Shown here: piece after piece, positions 50,631 to 59,901 of the stretch
Layout of the letters: the number at the start of each line of letters is the position of its first letter
Position numbering within the stretch: the stretch's first letter is position 1
Assembly: GCA_913055735.1 (NCBI GenBank)
Contig: CAJXKD010000002.1
Coordinates: 62,001-126,000 of the forward strand
DNA: 64,000 nt
Reading direction: 5' to 3'
From: an uncultured Rhodospirillales bacterium
GTDB lineage: Bacteria > Pseudomonadota > Alphaproteobacteria > Rhodospirillales > UBA2165
The notes under the pieces: model-generated
Database searches by the model: none
What the model saw: only the letters and a program-made list of their open reading frames with translations
What the model was told of the DNA's origin: nothing
Position numbers and translations under genes: made by a program

Positions 50631-53600
50631 ATGGACGATCTATTAAGTGAGTTTCTAACCGAGACTTCTGAGAGCCTCGCGGTTCTGGACGTCGAGCTGG
50701 TCAAGTTCGAGCAAGAGCCGGGTAATGTTGAGATTTTGTCCAACATTTTTAGGCTGGTTCACACTATTAAGGGAACTAGTGGCTTCCTTGGCCTGCCGCG
50801 ACTGGAAGCTGTTGCGCACGCCGGCGAAGACGTCCTAGGTAAGTTCCGTGACGGCGAACTCGAGGTGACCCCCGAGGCGGTGACGCTGGTTCTCAAAACC
50901 ATCGACGCCATTCGCGATTCACTCGCTGGGCTCGAGGAAACCGGCTCGGAACCGGAAGGTGACGATAGCGAGTTGATCGGTCAGCTTCGGGCGATGGCTG
51001 ACGGCGAAGCCGCGCCGGCCGCCGAGGCGCCCGCTGAAAGCGAAGCCGCCGATGAGGCGCCGGCCGAAGCTGCTGATGCCAGCTCGGAAAGCGCAGAAGA
51101 GGCGGCCGAGATTGAAGATGCGTCGGCGTCCTCCGGCGGACCCGTACTCGATGAAAACGGTTTCCCTGTTGCTACTGATCTTCTTGCGGAAGTAGCTGAA
51201 GCCGAGTCGCAGGGGATCAAAGCTGCTACGGAAGCCGAACTGAAAGCTGAAATGGAAGCCGAGATGGCCAAGGAGAAAGGCGAAGAGCCTGCTCCGGCTC
51301 CTGCTCCGGCGGCTGAGGCTAAAAAGGAAGCCAAGAAGGACGACAAGAAAGAAAAAGACGCGAAGGGCGCGACCGAAGCGCCTGTCACCCAGCAGACAAT
51401 TCGCGTCAATGTCGATCTTCTCGAGAATCTTATGACGCTGGTCAGTGAGTTGGTGCTGACCCGCAATTCCCTGAACCAGATGGTACGCGGTCATGACGAC
51501 AGTGAGTTCGTCGTGCCATTACAGCGGCTGAGCCACATTACGTCGGATCTGCAGGAAGGGGTGATGAAGACCCGCATGCAGCCGATTGGCAATGCCTGGG
51601 CAAAGCTACCTCGTATTGTCCGCGATCTGGCCGTCGAATCCGGTAAGAAGATCGATCTGCAAATGGTCGGTGCTGAAACGGAACTCGATCGACAAATCCT
51701 TGAGTTGATCAAGGATCCGCTGACCCACATGGTCCGTAACTCTGCCGACCATGGGCTGGAAGATCCCGCTGGCCGGGCTGAAGCCAATAAGCCGGAGACC
51801 GGCGTTATCGTTCTTCAGGCCTTTCACGAAGGTGGGCACATTGTCATCGAGATCAGCGATGATGGTCGGGGTATCAATCTCGAACGTGTGAAAGAGAAGA
51901 TCGTCAATAACGGCCTTGCGACCGAAGCCGAACTGGATGGGATGAGCGATCAGCAAATCCAGCAGTTCATTTTCCAAGCCGGTTTCTCCACCGCCGAGAA
52001 GATCACCAGCGTTTCCGGCCGCGGTGTCGGCATGGATGTGGTGCGCACCAACATCGAAAAGATCGGTGGCACTATCGAGTTAAACTCGCGGGCAGGTTTG
52101 GGTTCGACTTTCACGATCAAAATTCCTCTGACGTTGGCGATTGTATCGGCGTTGATCGTCGAGTGCGGCGGCCAGCGATTTGCCATTCCGCAGCTTAGTG
52201 TCCTCGAGTTGGTTCGGGCCTCGGCCCACTCAGAGTACAACGTCGAAATGGTCAATGACACGCCGGTCCTGCGTTTGCGTAACCGGTTGTTGCCATTGGT
52301 CAATTTACGCGAGTTGCTGAAGGTCGAGACTTGGGACAATGGTCACGCCGAGAAGATGAATGGTGCCGCCGCACATGAAGACGGTGCCGATGATGATCAT
52401 TCCCATGACCATCACTCCGATGACAACAGTGCTCTTGATCTTAGTGCTATCGACGAGAATGCGGCCGAACTCGACCATGTTGACGGCGAATCGGAAGAAG
52501 AATCGGCCGAACTCGAAAGGGACGACGGGCCGTCTGATGACGAAAGTTTCATCGTCGTCAGCCAGGTTGGCAACTATACCTTCGGTATTATCGTCGACCG
52601 GGTATTCGACACCGAAGAAATCGTGGTGAAGCCGGTCGCGCCGATCCTCCGCGAGATCAACCTGTTCTCCGGGAACACTATCCTAGGTGATGGTAGCGTG
52701 ATCATGATTCTCGATCCCAACGGAATTGCCTCCGAGACTGGTGAGATTTCCGTCGAGATGGATCACAAGGACGCCCTCAACGCCAAGGAAGTTGCCGGGC
52801 ATGGGTCCGATACGCAGTCCATCCTGGTTTTCCGCGCGGGCGACGAAGAGTTGAAAGCAGTGCCGTTGGCGCTCGTTGCCCGTTTGGAAGAGATCGACAT
52901 GGCCGCCGTCGAACACTCGGACAACCGCTATGTGGTTCAGTATCGGGGCCATCTCATGCCGCTGATTCCGTTCGCTCCCGATCATGAATGGAAGACCGAA
53001 GGACGTGTGCCCGTACTGGTGTTTACGGACAATGATCGCAGTGTCGGTCTGGTCGTCGACGAGATCGTTGACATTGTACGTGACGACATCGACATCGAAC
53101 TGCGCTCACAGGACGAAACGATGCTCGGTAGTGCCGTTATCAATGGCAAGGCCACGAGCGTCATCGACGCCGGTTACTATCTGACCAAAGGGTTCACCGA
53201 CTGGTTCGACAATACTAGTCCCGATCCTGAAGCAACGGGTGCCAGACGGCGGCGGGTTCTGCTGGTGGACGACAGTTCCTTCTTCCGGAACCTGATGACC
53301 CCCGTGCTGACCGTCGCCGGGTTTGATGTGACCGCTGTTGAAAGCGCGAAAGAAGCGCTGGAGATGCGAGACTCGGGCACCGAGTTTGACATCATCGTCA
53401 GCGATATCGAGATGCCGGATATGACCGGATTCGAGTTCGCTAAGAATGTCCGTAGTGGCGGTAAGTGGCAAGATACGCCGCTGGTCGCTTTGTCGGCCCG
53501 GGTGCGTGAAAGCGACTTCGAAATGGGTCGTACGGTCGGGTTTACCGAATACATTTCCAAATACGACCGCGATGCTTTGTTGAGATCCCTGACCACCACG

Positions 53601-53645
53601 GCCGCGTCGTTGACCGATACCGGCGCGGAGTTGGCTGCCCAATAG
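50631..53645 (+). CDS. cheA: hybrid chemotaxis histidine kinase CheA with C-terminal receiver
   Basis: 1004 aa. Order: Hpt domain with phosphoacceptor H44 (LVHTIKGTSGFLGL); Glu/Ala-rich linker (about 130-250); dimerisation domain (QQTIRVNVDLLENLMTLVSELVLTRNSL); ATPase with HMVRNSADHGLEDP and the G boxes ISDDGRGIN and GRGVGMDVV; a CheW-like domain containing a His/Asp-rich insertion (about 582-600); a second CheW-like domain (TQSILVFRAGDEELKAVPLALVARLEEI); and a receiver domain with D925. ATG 50631 is used, with GGAG upstream. No separate cheW follows, so the built-in CheW domains may serve coupling. Confidence 0.92.
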   Translation: MDDLLSEFLTETSESLAVLDVELVKFEQEPGNVEILSNIFRLVHTIKGTSGFLGLPRLEAVAHAGEDVLGKFRDGELEVTPEAVTLVLKTIDAIRDSLAGLEETGSEPEGDDSELIGQLRAMADGEAAPAAEAPAESEAADEAPAEAADASSESAEEAAEIEDASASSGGPVLDENGFPVATDLLAEVAEAESQGIKAATEAELKAEMEAEMAKEKGEEPAPAPAPAAEAKKEAKKDDKKEKDAKGATEAPVTQQTIRVNVDLLENLMTLVSELVLTRNSLNQMVRGHDDSEFVVPLQRLSHITSDLQEGVMKTRMQPIGNAWAKLPRIVRDLAVESGKKIDLQMVGAETELDRQILELIKDPLTHMVRNSADHGLEDPAGRAEANKPETGVIVLQAFHEGGHIVIEISDDGRGINLERVKEKIVNNGLATEAELDGMSDQQIQQFIFQAGFSTAEKITSVSGRGVGMDVVRTNIEKIGGTIELNSRAGLGSTFTIKIPLTLAIVSALIVECGGQRFAIPQLSVLELVRASAHSEYNVEMVNDTPVLRLRNRLLPLVNLRELLKVETWDNGHAEKMNGAAAHEDGADDDHSHDHHSDDNSALDLSAIDENAAELDHVDGESEEESAELERDDGPSDDESFIVVSQVGNYTFGIIVDRVFDTEEIVVKPVAPILREINLFSGNTILGDGSVIMILDPNGIASETGEISVEMDHKDALNAKEVAGHGSDTQSILVFRAGDEELKAVPLALVARLEEIDMAAVEHSDNRYVVQYRGHLMPLIPFAPDHEWKTEGRVPVLVFTDNDRSVGLVVDEIVDIVRDDIDIELRSQDETMLGSAVINGKATSVIDAGYYLTKGFTDWFDNTSPDPEATGARRRRVLLVDDSSFFRNLMTPVLTVAGFDVTAVESAKEALEMRDSGTEFDIIVSDIEMPDMTGFEFAKNVRSGGKWQDTPLVALSARVRESDFEMGRTVGFTEYISKYDRDALLRSLTTTAASLTDTGAELAAQ

Positions 53646-53705
53646 GCAGCGCATCCCGACCGCGTTCATGAAAAGCGCGGCCGGCTAAGGCCTTAAGAGG
53701 AACAA

Positions 53706-54071
53706 ATGAAGTCCTGTTTGATCGTAGACGATTCCAAAGTCATCCGCATGGTGGCTCGGAAAATTCTCCAGGAACTCGATTTCCAGACAGGAGAGGCCGA
53801 GGACGGTCAGGTCGCGCTCGATGCCTGTCGCTCCGATATGCCGGATGCCATTCTCCTCGACTGGAATATGCCGGTCATGAGCGGCATCGATTTCTTGCGA
53901 GAGCTTCGTAAGTTGCCCGGCGGCGCCGCGCCGATTGTCGTTTTCTGTACGACGGAAAACGACATTTCACATATCCAAGAGGCGATGGATGCCGGCGCGA
54001 ACGAATACATTATGAAGCCGTTCGACAGCGAGATTATTCAGGCGAAATTTTCTCAAGTCGGCCTTCTCTAG
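53706..54071 (+). CDS. cheY: chemotaxis response regulator CheY
   Basis: 121-aa single receiver domain. Acidic pocket D8/D9, phosphoacceptor D52 (LLDWNMP), T82/T83 and K104 (IMKPFD) are all present. It carries the signal from CheA to the flagellar switch, where FliN of this cluster is a component. AAGAGGAAC precedes the ATG. 60 bp downstream of cheA, same operon. Confidence 0.93.
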   Translation: MKSCLIVDDSKVIRMVARKILQELDFQTGEAEDGQVALDACRSDMPDAILLDWNMPVMSGIDFLRELRKLPGGAAPIVVFCTTENDISHIQEAMDAGANEYIMKPFDSEIIQAKFSQVGLL

Positions 54072-54126
54072 TGGTGGAAATTTACTGACCTCGTACTCCG
54101 CGGTCGGATCATAAGGAATAAGAGAA

Positions 54127-55239
54127 GTGGAAGCTGCTCAGGCATCGACCGGTGATGCTATTCGTGTGATGGTCGTGGACGATTCCGCGGTGGTCCGCGG
54201 GCTAATCTCCAGGACATTGGAACGCGACGGCGAAGTCGTGGTTGTCAGAACTGTTTCCAATGGCGAGCAGGCCGTCAAGCAGTTGGCGGAAGTCGGCGCT
54301 GACGTTGTTATCCTGGACATCGAGATGCCGGTCATGGATGGCCTGACGGCCATTCCCAAGCTTCTCGAGGTCGACCCCGAGGTCAAAATCATCATGGCCT
54401 CGACGCTCACAGAAAAGAACGCCGAGGTCAGTATCCGCGCGATGCAAGCCGGCGCCGCGGACTACATTCCCAAGCCGTCCACGTCGAAGGAGTTGACGGG
54501 TAACCAGCCGTTCGGTGACGAGTTGCTGGCCAAGGTAAAAACGCTCGGACGGACTGTACGCAAAGAGAAGGCGCCGGTCGCCGCAAAGAGCACCCCGGCT
54601 ACCCAGCACATGCCGGGCGGTAAGCCGATTACGTTACGGCCGCGTCCCGTGGTTGTTCCGAAGCCCAACATTCTTGCCGTTGGAAGCTCTACGGGTGGTC
54701 CGCAAGCATTGTTCGAATTCTTCAAAGGTTTAAAGGGCGTCATAGACGTTCCGATCGTCGTTACGCAGCACATGCCACCGACATTTACGACGATCTTGGC
54801 GCAGCATATTTCACGTGCCGCCAATACGCCGGCACAGGAAGCCGCTGAAGGTGACGTTCTTGAGCCCGGTAAAATCTATGTCGCACCTGGCGATTATCAC
54901 ATGACGATCGTCGAACGGGGTGGCAAGCACGTCGTTCATTTAAACCAGGACCCACCGGAAAATTTCTGCCGGCCGGCGGTGGATCCAATGCTACGCAGCC
55001 TGGTTAAAGCCTATGGGGGTAAGATCCTGGTCGTCATTCTTACGGGAATGGGTTTCGACGGCCAAAAAGGATCGGAAGTCGTTGTCAAAGCTGGTGGAAT
55101 GGTTGTGGCCCAGGATGAAGCGACAAGCGTTGTCTGGGGTATGCCAGGGGCCGTTGCCGAAGCCGGTCTGTGTTCCGCTGTGCTGCCGCTAAAAGAAATA
55201 GCGTCCCATGTAGCCACGATTTTCAAGAAGAGCGTGTGA
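54127..55239 (+). CDS. cheB: chemotaxis protein-glutamate methylesterase CheB
   Basis: 370 aa. N-terminal receiver domain with phosphoacceptor D64 (ILDIEMPVMDG), a linker of about 40 residues, then the methylesterase domain with catalytic Ser188 in GSSTGG, His in VTQHMPPTFT (about 216) and the Asp in TGMGFDG (about 312). Removes methyl groups from chemoreceptors and deamidates them. GTG start with AAGGAA upstream. Its stop overlaps the cheR start (TGATG). Confidence 0.94.
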   Translation: MEAAQASTGDAIRVMVVDDSAVVRGLISRTLERDGEVVVVRTVSNGEQAVKQLAEVGADVVILDIEMPVMDGLTAIPKLLEVDPEVKIIMASTLTEKNAEVSIRAMQAGAADYIPKPSTSKELTGNQPFGDELLAKVKTLGRTVRKEKAPVAAKSTPATQHMPGGKPITLRPRPVVVPKPNILAVGSSTGGPQALFEFFKGLKGVIDVPIVVTQHMPPTFTTILAQHISRAANTPAQEAAEGDVLEPGKIYVAPGDYHMTIVERGGKHVVHLNQDPPENFCRPAVDPMLRSLVKAYGGKILVVILTGMGFDGQKGSEVVVKAGGMVVAQDEATSVVWGMPGAVAEAGLCSAVLPLKEIASHVATIFKKSV

Positions 55240-56120
55240 TGAACCCCGAGGTTTTTGAATTTTTGAGCGATCTGGTGAAGACGGAATCGGGATTGGTCCT
55301 GACTCCCGATAAGTCCTATCTGCTCGAAAGCCGCCTTATGCCCATCGTCCGTGCCCGCGGGATGAAGGAGATGGAAGATCTGGTTGCGGCCGCGAAGTCG
55401 AAAACGGATAAAGCACTGATCAACGAAATCACCGAGGCGATGACGACGAACGAGTCGTTCTTCTTTCGTGATACACGACCGTTCGACACGTTCCGCGATG
55501 CATCTTTGCCGTTCTTACTCGATGCACGGAAACAGACCAAATTGATCCGAATCTGGTGTGCTGCCGCGTCGAGTGGCCAGGAGCCATATTCGCTCGCCAT
55601 GATTCTGAAGGAAATGCAGGCCAAGATGGCGGGTTGGCGCGTCGAGATTATCGGCACCGACTTGTCGACTGAAATTCTCGATAAGGCTAAGAACGGCGTT
55701 TACACTCAATTCGAAGTGCAGCGTGGTTTGCCTGTGCAGTTGCTGGTCAAATACTTCGAAAAGAAGGAAGAACACTGGCAGATCAAATCTGAAATCCGCG
55801 ACATGGTGAAGTACAAGCCGCTCAATCTCTTGGACCCGTTCACCGGCATGGGCAAGTTCGACATCGTTTTCTGCCGGAATGTTTTGATCTATTTCGACCA
55901 ACCGACGAAGACCAAGGTTCTGGAGAAAATCCACGGGCTGATGCCCAATGATGGCGTGTTGTATCTTGGCGGTGCGGAGTCGGTATTGGGGATTTCCGAC
56001 AAATTTAGGCCAGTGCCCAATTTCCGCGGTGTCTACGAGATGGCGAGCGAAAATGGTGGTGTGACCTATGCGCCGCCGGCAGCGGGGGCTCCGGCGGCTG
56101 GAGTTAAGGCAACAGCATAA
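55239..56120 (+). CDS. cheR: chemotaxis protein methyltransferase CheR
   Basis: 293-aa SAM-dependent methyltransferase acting on receptor glutamates. The N-terminal helical domain (FEFLSDLVKTESGLVLTPDKSYLLESRL) is followed by the catalytic domain with TTNESFFFRDTRPFD, IRIWCAAASSGQEPYSLAM (SAM-binding) and FDIVFCRNVLIYFD. ATG 55239 within the cheB overlap is chosen. The tail GVTYAPPAAGAPAAGVKATA is low complexity. It ends the chemotaxis operon. Confidence 0.94.
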   Translation: MNPEVFEFLSDLVKTESGLVLTPDKSYLLESRLMPIVRARGMKEMEDLVAAAKSKTDKALINEITEAMTTNESFFFRDTRPFDTFRDASLPFLLDARKQTKLIRIWCAAASSGQEPYSLAMILKEMQAKMAGWRVEIIGTDLSTEILDKAKNGVYTQFEVQRGLPVQLLVKYFEKKEEHWQIKSEIRDMVKYKPLNLLDPFTGMGKFDIVFCRNVLIYFDQPTKTKVLEKIHGLMPNDGVLYLGGAESVLGISDKFRPVPNFRGVYEMASENGGVTYAPPAAGAPAAGVKATA

Positions 56121-56188
56121 GGCTACGGTTCAGCCGCGGCATCCGTCTTTTTCCGTTTCCCGCTTCAAGATTACTGCACAAATGAAAA

Positions 56189-56208
56189 GAGGCCGCGTTT
56201 GCGGCCTC
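56189..56208. terminator. bidirectional terminator between cheR and ctrA
   Basis: GAGGCCGC (56189-56196), loop GTTT, GCGGCCTC (56201-56208). On the minus strand the stem is followed by TTTTCATTT, a good T-run for the ctrA transcript; on the plus strand it is followed by GTTCC and is weaker for the che operon. Confidence 0.7.
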
Positions 56209-56235
56209 GTTCCAATTCAATTTCTCGGAAAATCC

Positions 56236-56961
56236 CTATGCCATGACTTTCTGGCGCTTAGCCGCCTTTGAGTCTTGCTCACCGCTTTCCGGGTCGCGAA
56301 GGACATAGCCACGTCCCCAAACCGTATGGATGTAGTTCTCACCGCCGGAAGCCGTGGAAAGCTTCTTCCGGAGCTTGCACACGAACACGTCGATAATCTT
56401 GAGTTCGGGCTCATCCATACCATTGTACAGATGGTTCAGGAACATATCTTTGGTAAGCGTGGTTCCCTTACGAAGGGACAGCAGCTCGAGGATGCCGTAT
56501 TCCTTCCCCGTTAAATGAACGGGTTTTCCATCCATCTCGACAGTGCGGGCGTCAAGGTTGACCGACATCTTACCTGTCCGGATGATCGATTCGGAATGTC
56601 CTTTGGACCGCCGAACAATCGCATGAATACGGGCAATCAATTCGTCCTTGTTGAAGGGCTTTGTCAGATAGTCGTCTGCCCCCGTACCAAGTCCTTTCAC
56701 CTTTTTCTCCGACTCTGTCAGGCCAGAAAGGATCAGAACAGGTGTTTCAACCTTCGCCGCGCGGAGGCGCCGAAGAACCTCATAACCGTCCATATCTGGC
56801 AGCATAAGGTCGAGAATTATGATGTCGTAGTCGTATAATTTGCCGATCTCGAGCCCGTCTTCACCCAGATCCGTCGTATCCAGGATCATCCCCGCCGAGC
56901 TTAGCATCATCTCGATGCTCTTTGATGTTGTTGGATCGTCTTCTACGAGGAGAACGCGCAT
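56236..56961 (-). CDS. ctrA: cell-cycle master response regulator CtrA
   Basis: 241-aa OmpR-family regulator. The receiver domain has D51 ([16 protein letters not shown]), followed by [29 protein letters not shown]; the winged-helix domain has [49 protein letters not shown], the highly conserved DNA-binding core of CtrA. In alphaproteobacteria outside Caulobacter it often controls motility rather than viability. Encoded divergently from fliI and near chpT, which phosphorylates it. Confidence 0.95.
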   Translation of the reverse strand: MRVLLVEDDPTTSKSIEMMLSSAGMILDTTDLGEDGLEIGKLYDYDIIILDLMLPDMDGYEVLRRLRAAKVETPVLILSGLTESEKKVKGLGTGADDYLTKPFNKDELIARIHAIVRRSKGHSESIIRTGKMSVNLDARTVEMDGKPVHLTGKEYGILELLSLRKGTTLTKDMFLNHLYNGMDEPELKIIDVFVCKLRKKLSTASGGENYIHTVWGRGYVLRDPESGEQDSKAAKRQKVMA

Positions 56962-57100
56962 GTTTCTGTTTCTCTGTAGGTCCAGGAATCTAAGGCATCA
57001 GATGCCATTTATTAACAATAGGGGCGCCCCATGCCATATTCAAGATTAGCCCAGGTAATAAATTGCGCCCCTGGTGAACTTTGATTTTCCACGCTTTTAC

Positions 57101-57115
57101 TTTACCAATCCTTAA
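57101..57115. promoter_or_regulatory. near-consensus CtrA box in ctrA-fliI intergenic region
   Basis: TTTA-N7-TTAA (57101-57104 and 57112-57115), seven of eight bases matching TTAA-N7-TTAA. It lies 140 bp upstream of the ctrA start and 73 bp before the fliI start, so it could serve autoregulation, fliI control, or both. Confidence 0.5.
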
Positions 57116-57142
57116 GCCCGGTTGAGCCATATTTGGGCTTAA
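57112..57142. repeat. inverted repeat in ctrA-fliI intergenic region
   Basis: TTAAGCCC (57112-57119) and GGGCTTAA (57135-57142), perfect 8-bp arms 15 nt apart, overlapping the CtrA box on the left. Likely a regulatory dyad before fliI. Confidence 0.45.
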
Positions 57143-57187
57143 TCTAGCGGCAATTATTCGCTCCTGACGGGGGTTTCGAGCTGATCG

Positions 57188-58543
57188 GTGAGCGCATATT
57201 TTAACAGCCTGTTAAATGAAATCGACCAATTGCCCGACCGTAACGTGTACGGCCGGGTTGTCGCGATTCTCGGCATGCTTGTAGAGGTCGGCGGGCTACA
57301 GGGGCATCTTTCCATCGGCGATCATTGTCGGGTTGAGGCCCGCGGGGATCGCAAGGTTCTATGCGAAGTTGTCGGCTTTCGGGACGGGCGCGCTCTGGTG
57401 ATGCCCTTCGGGACCCTGGATGGCGTCGGGCTTGGGTGCCGGGTGGAAGTTGGTGCCGCGAATCCGGTCGTCTATCCCCATGAAGGATGGCTTGGGCGGG
57501 TGGTCAACGCGTTTGGCCAGCCGGTCGACGGCAAAGGCCGGCTTCCCCTGGGCAATCTTCCTTACGCGCCGCAAAACAGTCCGCCGCCCGCTCATCAGCG
57601 TCAGCGGGTCGGTGGCAAGGTGGACCTTGGCGTCCGCGCCCTGAACGCCTTTCTGACCATCTGTAAGGGGCAGCGAATGGGCGTTTTTGCAGGGTCGGGC
57701 GTGGGTAAATCCACGCTTCTCTCGATGATCGCCCGCAATACGGATGCTGACGTAAATGTGATCGGTCTTGTCGGTGAACGTGGCCGGGAAGCTCGGGAAT
57801 TTATCGAGGACGATCTAGGCGAGGAGGGGCTGGCACGTAGCGTGGTCGTGGTTGCGACATCCGACGAACCGCCGTTGGTGCGGCGCCAAGCCGCCTATAT
57901 GACGTTGGCGCTAGCTGAATATTTTCGGGATGCCAAGAAAGACGTTCTGTGTCTGATGGATAGCGTTACGCGATTTGCGATGGCGCAGCGGGAAATCAGT
58001 CTCTCGGTCGGTGAGCCGCCGGCGACCCGGGGCTATACCCCGACGGTATTCGCCGAATTACCCCGATTGCTCGAACGGGCAGGGCCCGGCACCTCGGAAC
58101 AGGGGACCATAACGGGTCTGTTCACCGTTCTTGTCGAGGGGGACGACCACAATGAACCCGTCTCTGACGCCGTTCGGGGGATCCTCGATGGCCATGTCGT
58201 TCTTGACCGGGCGATCGCGGAACGTGGACGGTATCCGGCGATAAACATCCTGCGCAGCGTTTCCCGGACGATGCCGAACTGCAATACACCGGAACAAAAT
58301 CAGATCGTGGACCGGGCCAGACAGTTGGTGGCGGTCTATGACGACATGGCTGAATTGATCCGGCTTGGCGCCTATAGGCAGGGATCGGACCCTAAGGTCG
58401 ATGAAGCTATCCACTATTTTGCCGCTATCGAGGCGTTCATGCGTCAGGATGAAAGTGAGGCGACCGATCTCGAAACCAGCTACGCGCTCCTTGCTGAGGC
58501 GCTCGACATGGCCTACGGCGCTGGGCCGGTGCCTGAAGCATAG
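57188..58543 (+). CDS. fliI: flagellar type III export ATPase FliI
   Basis: 451-aa export ATPase related to F1-beta. Walker A is GVFAGSGVGKSTLL at about residues 165-178; later KDVLCLMDSVTRFAMAQREI and GYTPTVFAELPRLLERAGPG are typical. It energises export of flagellar subunits through the FlhA gate encoded further on. GTG start at 57188 with a weak Shine-Dalgarno; an upstream start was not seen. fliJ follows after 16 bp. Confidence 0.94.
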   Translation: MSAYFNSLLNEIDQLPDRNVYGRVVAILGMLVEVGGLQGHLSIGDHCRVEARGDRKVLCEVVGFRDGRALVMPFGTLDGVGLGCRVEVGAANPVVYPHEGWLGRVVNAFGQPVDGKGRLPLGNLPYAPQNSPPPAHQRQRVGGKVDLGVRALNAFLTICKGQRMGVFAGSGVGKSTLLSMIARNTDADVNVIGLVGERGREAREFIEDDLGEEGLARSVVVVATSDEPPLVRRQAAYMTLALAEYFRDAKKDVLCLMDSVTRFAMAQREISLSVGEPPATRGYTPTVFAELPRLLERAGPGTSEQGTITGLFTVLVEGDDHNEPVSDAVRGILDGHVVLDRAIAERGRYPAINILRSVSRTMPNCNTPEQNQIVDRARQLVAVYDDMAELIRLGAYRQGSDPKVDEAIHYFAAIEAFMRQDESEATDLETSYALLAEALDMAYGAGPVPEA

Positions 58544-58559
58544 ATCTGAGACATAGAAG

Positions 58560-58979
58560 ATGATCAAGGGATTTCATACCCTTATCCGGTTGCATCAATG
58601 GCGTGTCGACGAGAAACGCCGCGCGCTCGGTAGTCTGCTAGGCAAAGCGCGGGATCTTGAGAACGCTGCGGCGAAACACGAAGAATCCGTTACCAATGAG
58701 CGTCTGGTCGCGGCGTCGGATCCGGCGGGGGCGGGACGGTATTATGGCGCCTACGCCGCTGCGGCCGTTGATAAACGCTACGCGTTAGCGACGGAGAGGG
58801 CAGAGGTGGAGCTCGAAATTCTCAAGGCCCAAGATCAGGTGAGGGAAGAGTTCCGCGGTCTCAAAGTGTTCGAGTTGAGTCAAGAAGCCCGGGATCGGGA
58901 AGAAGAAGCTGAGCTTGCCAAAGACGAGCAGGCGACCCTCGACGAAATCGGCCTCGAGAATTACCGCCGCCACAAGTAA
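58560..58979 (+). CDS. fliJ: flagellar export protein FliJ-like
   Basis: 139-aa protein, nearly all alpha-helical coiled coil (LIRLHQWRVDEKRRALGSLLGKARDLENAAAKHEESV ... EEEAELAKDEQATLDEIGLENYRRHK). Size, shape and place right after fliI identify it as FliJ, the central stalk of the export ATPase and escort for chaperones. Sequence conservation in the family is low, so the call rests mainly on context and helical pattern. Confidence 0.85.
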   Translation: MIKGFHTLIRLHQWRVDEKRRALGSLLGKARDLENAAAKHEESVTNERLVAASDPAGAGRYYGAYAAAAVDKRYALATERAEVELEILKAQDQVREEFRGLKVFELSQEARDREEEAELAKDEQATLDEIGLENYRRHK

Positions 58980-58992
58980 GGCCTACCTTCAT

Positions 58993-59799
58993 TTATTCCT
59001 TATCTTTGAGGAGGCCGCGGGCAATGGCGCTGACGTCCGTGGCCGCTTCCGAGTTAGGAAAGCGAACAAGGATCGGCGTTTGATTTCGGATGGATTCGCG
59101 GACCTTGGAATCCCGACGTACGACGCCCGCAAGCGGTGGTGAGAACTTCAGGAAGCCCTCACAGGCCTTCAAAAGTGTATTGTATGTGCGTTCACCTTCG
59201 CGGGTCGAATTCGCCATATTGACCACCACCCGGAGGTCCAGGTTCGGCCGCTCCATATGGGTCAACTTGATGAACGCATAGGCGTCCGTCAGCGCCGTCG
59301 GCTCGTCCGTGGTAACGACTAGGCATGTGCCCACATTATGGGCCAAATAGCGGACGGTATGTTCCACGCCAGCGCCGAGGTCGAGGACGACCCAATCATA
59401 AACCGACGACAACATAGCGAGATCGTCGCTAAGGGACTGCAAACGTCCCGTGTTCAAATTTGACAAATTTCCCGATCCCGACCGGCCGGCGATGATATCG
59501 AACCCGCCGTCCTCGAATTTGGTGGCGGCCTGATTCAGGGGAAGTCTGCCCGAGATGACACTGCCAAGATCGTGCTTGGGCATTAGGCCCAATTGGATAT
59601 CGACATTTGCAAGTCCGAGGTCGCCGTCAAACAGGAGGGGGTGCTTGCCTGCCTTGGCGAGAGCATGGGCTAGGGTGATGGCAAACCACGTCTTTCCGAC
59701 GCCGCCCTTGCCGGAGGCAATCGCGATCATGTTGCGGCCCTTTGATTGTGTTTCCGCTCCGCTGCCGCGGCGGGCGGGCTTTGTGACTTGGTCTGCCAT
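58993..59799 (-). CDS. flhG: MinD/ParA-type ATPase FlhG
   Basis: 268-aa deviant Walker A ATPase (IAIASGKGGVGKTWFAITLAHALAKAGK, about residues 26-53), then LLFDGDLGLANVDIQLGL and WVVLDLGAGVEHTVRYLAH. It controls flagellar number or position. It follows flhA on the same strand, with only 102 bp between them; flhF, which normally sits there, is absent. Convergent with fliJ. Confidence 0.88.
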   Translation of the reverse strand: MADQVTKPARRGSGAETQSKGRNMIAIASGKGGVGKTWFAITLAHALAKAGKHPLLFDGDLGLANVDIQLGLMPKHDLGSVISGRLPLNQAATKFEDGGFDIIAGRSGSGNLSNLNTGRLQSLSDDLAMLSSVYDWVVLDLGAGVEHTVRYLAHNVGTCLVVTTDEPTALTDAYAFIKLTHMERPNLDLRVVVNMANSTREGERTYNTLLKACEGFLKFSPPLAGVVRRDSKVRESIRNQTPILVRFPNSEAATDVSAIARGLLKDKE

Positions 59800-59901
59800 A
59801 GGCCTCCCCTATTCCTCTCATGATTATGAAGCAATTATTGTCAATTGATGAATCGATTTGTTCTCGCGCGCGGGACGACAATGGTGCGGTCTATCGGGGC
59901 G

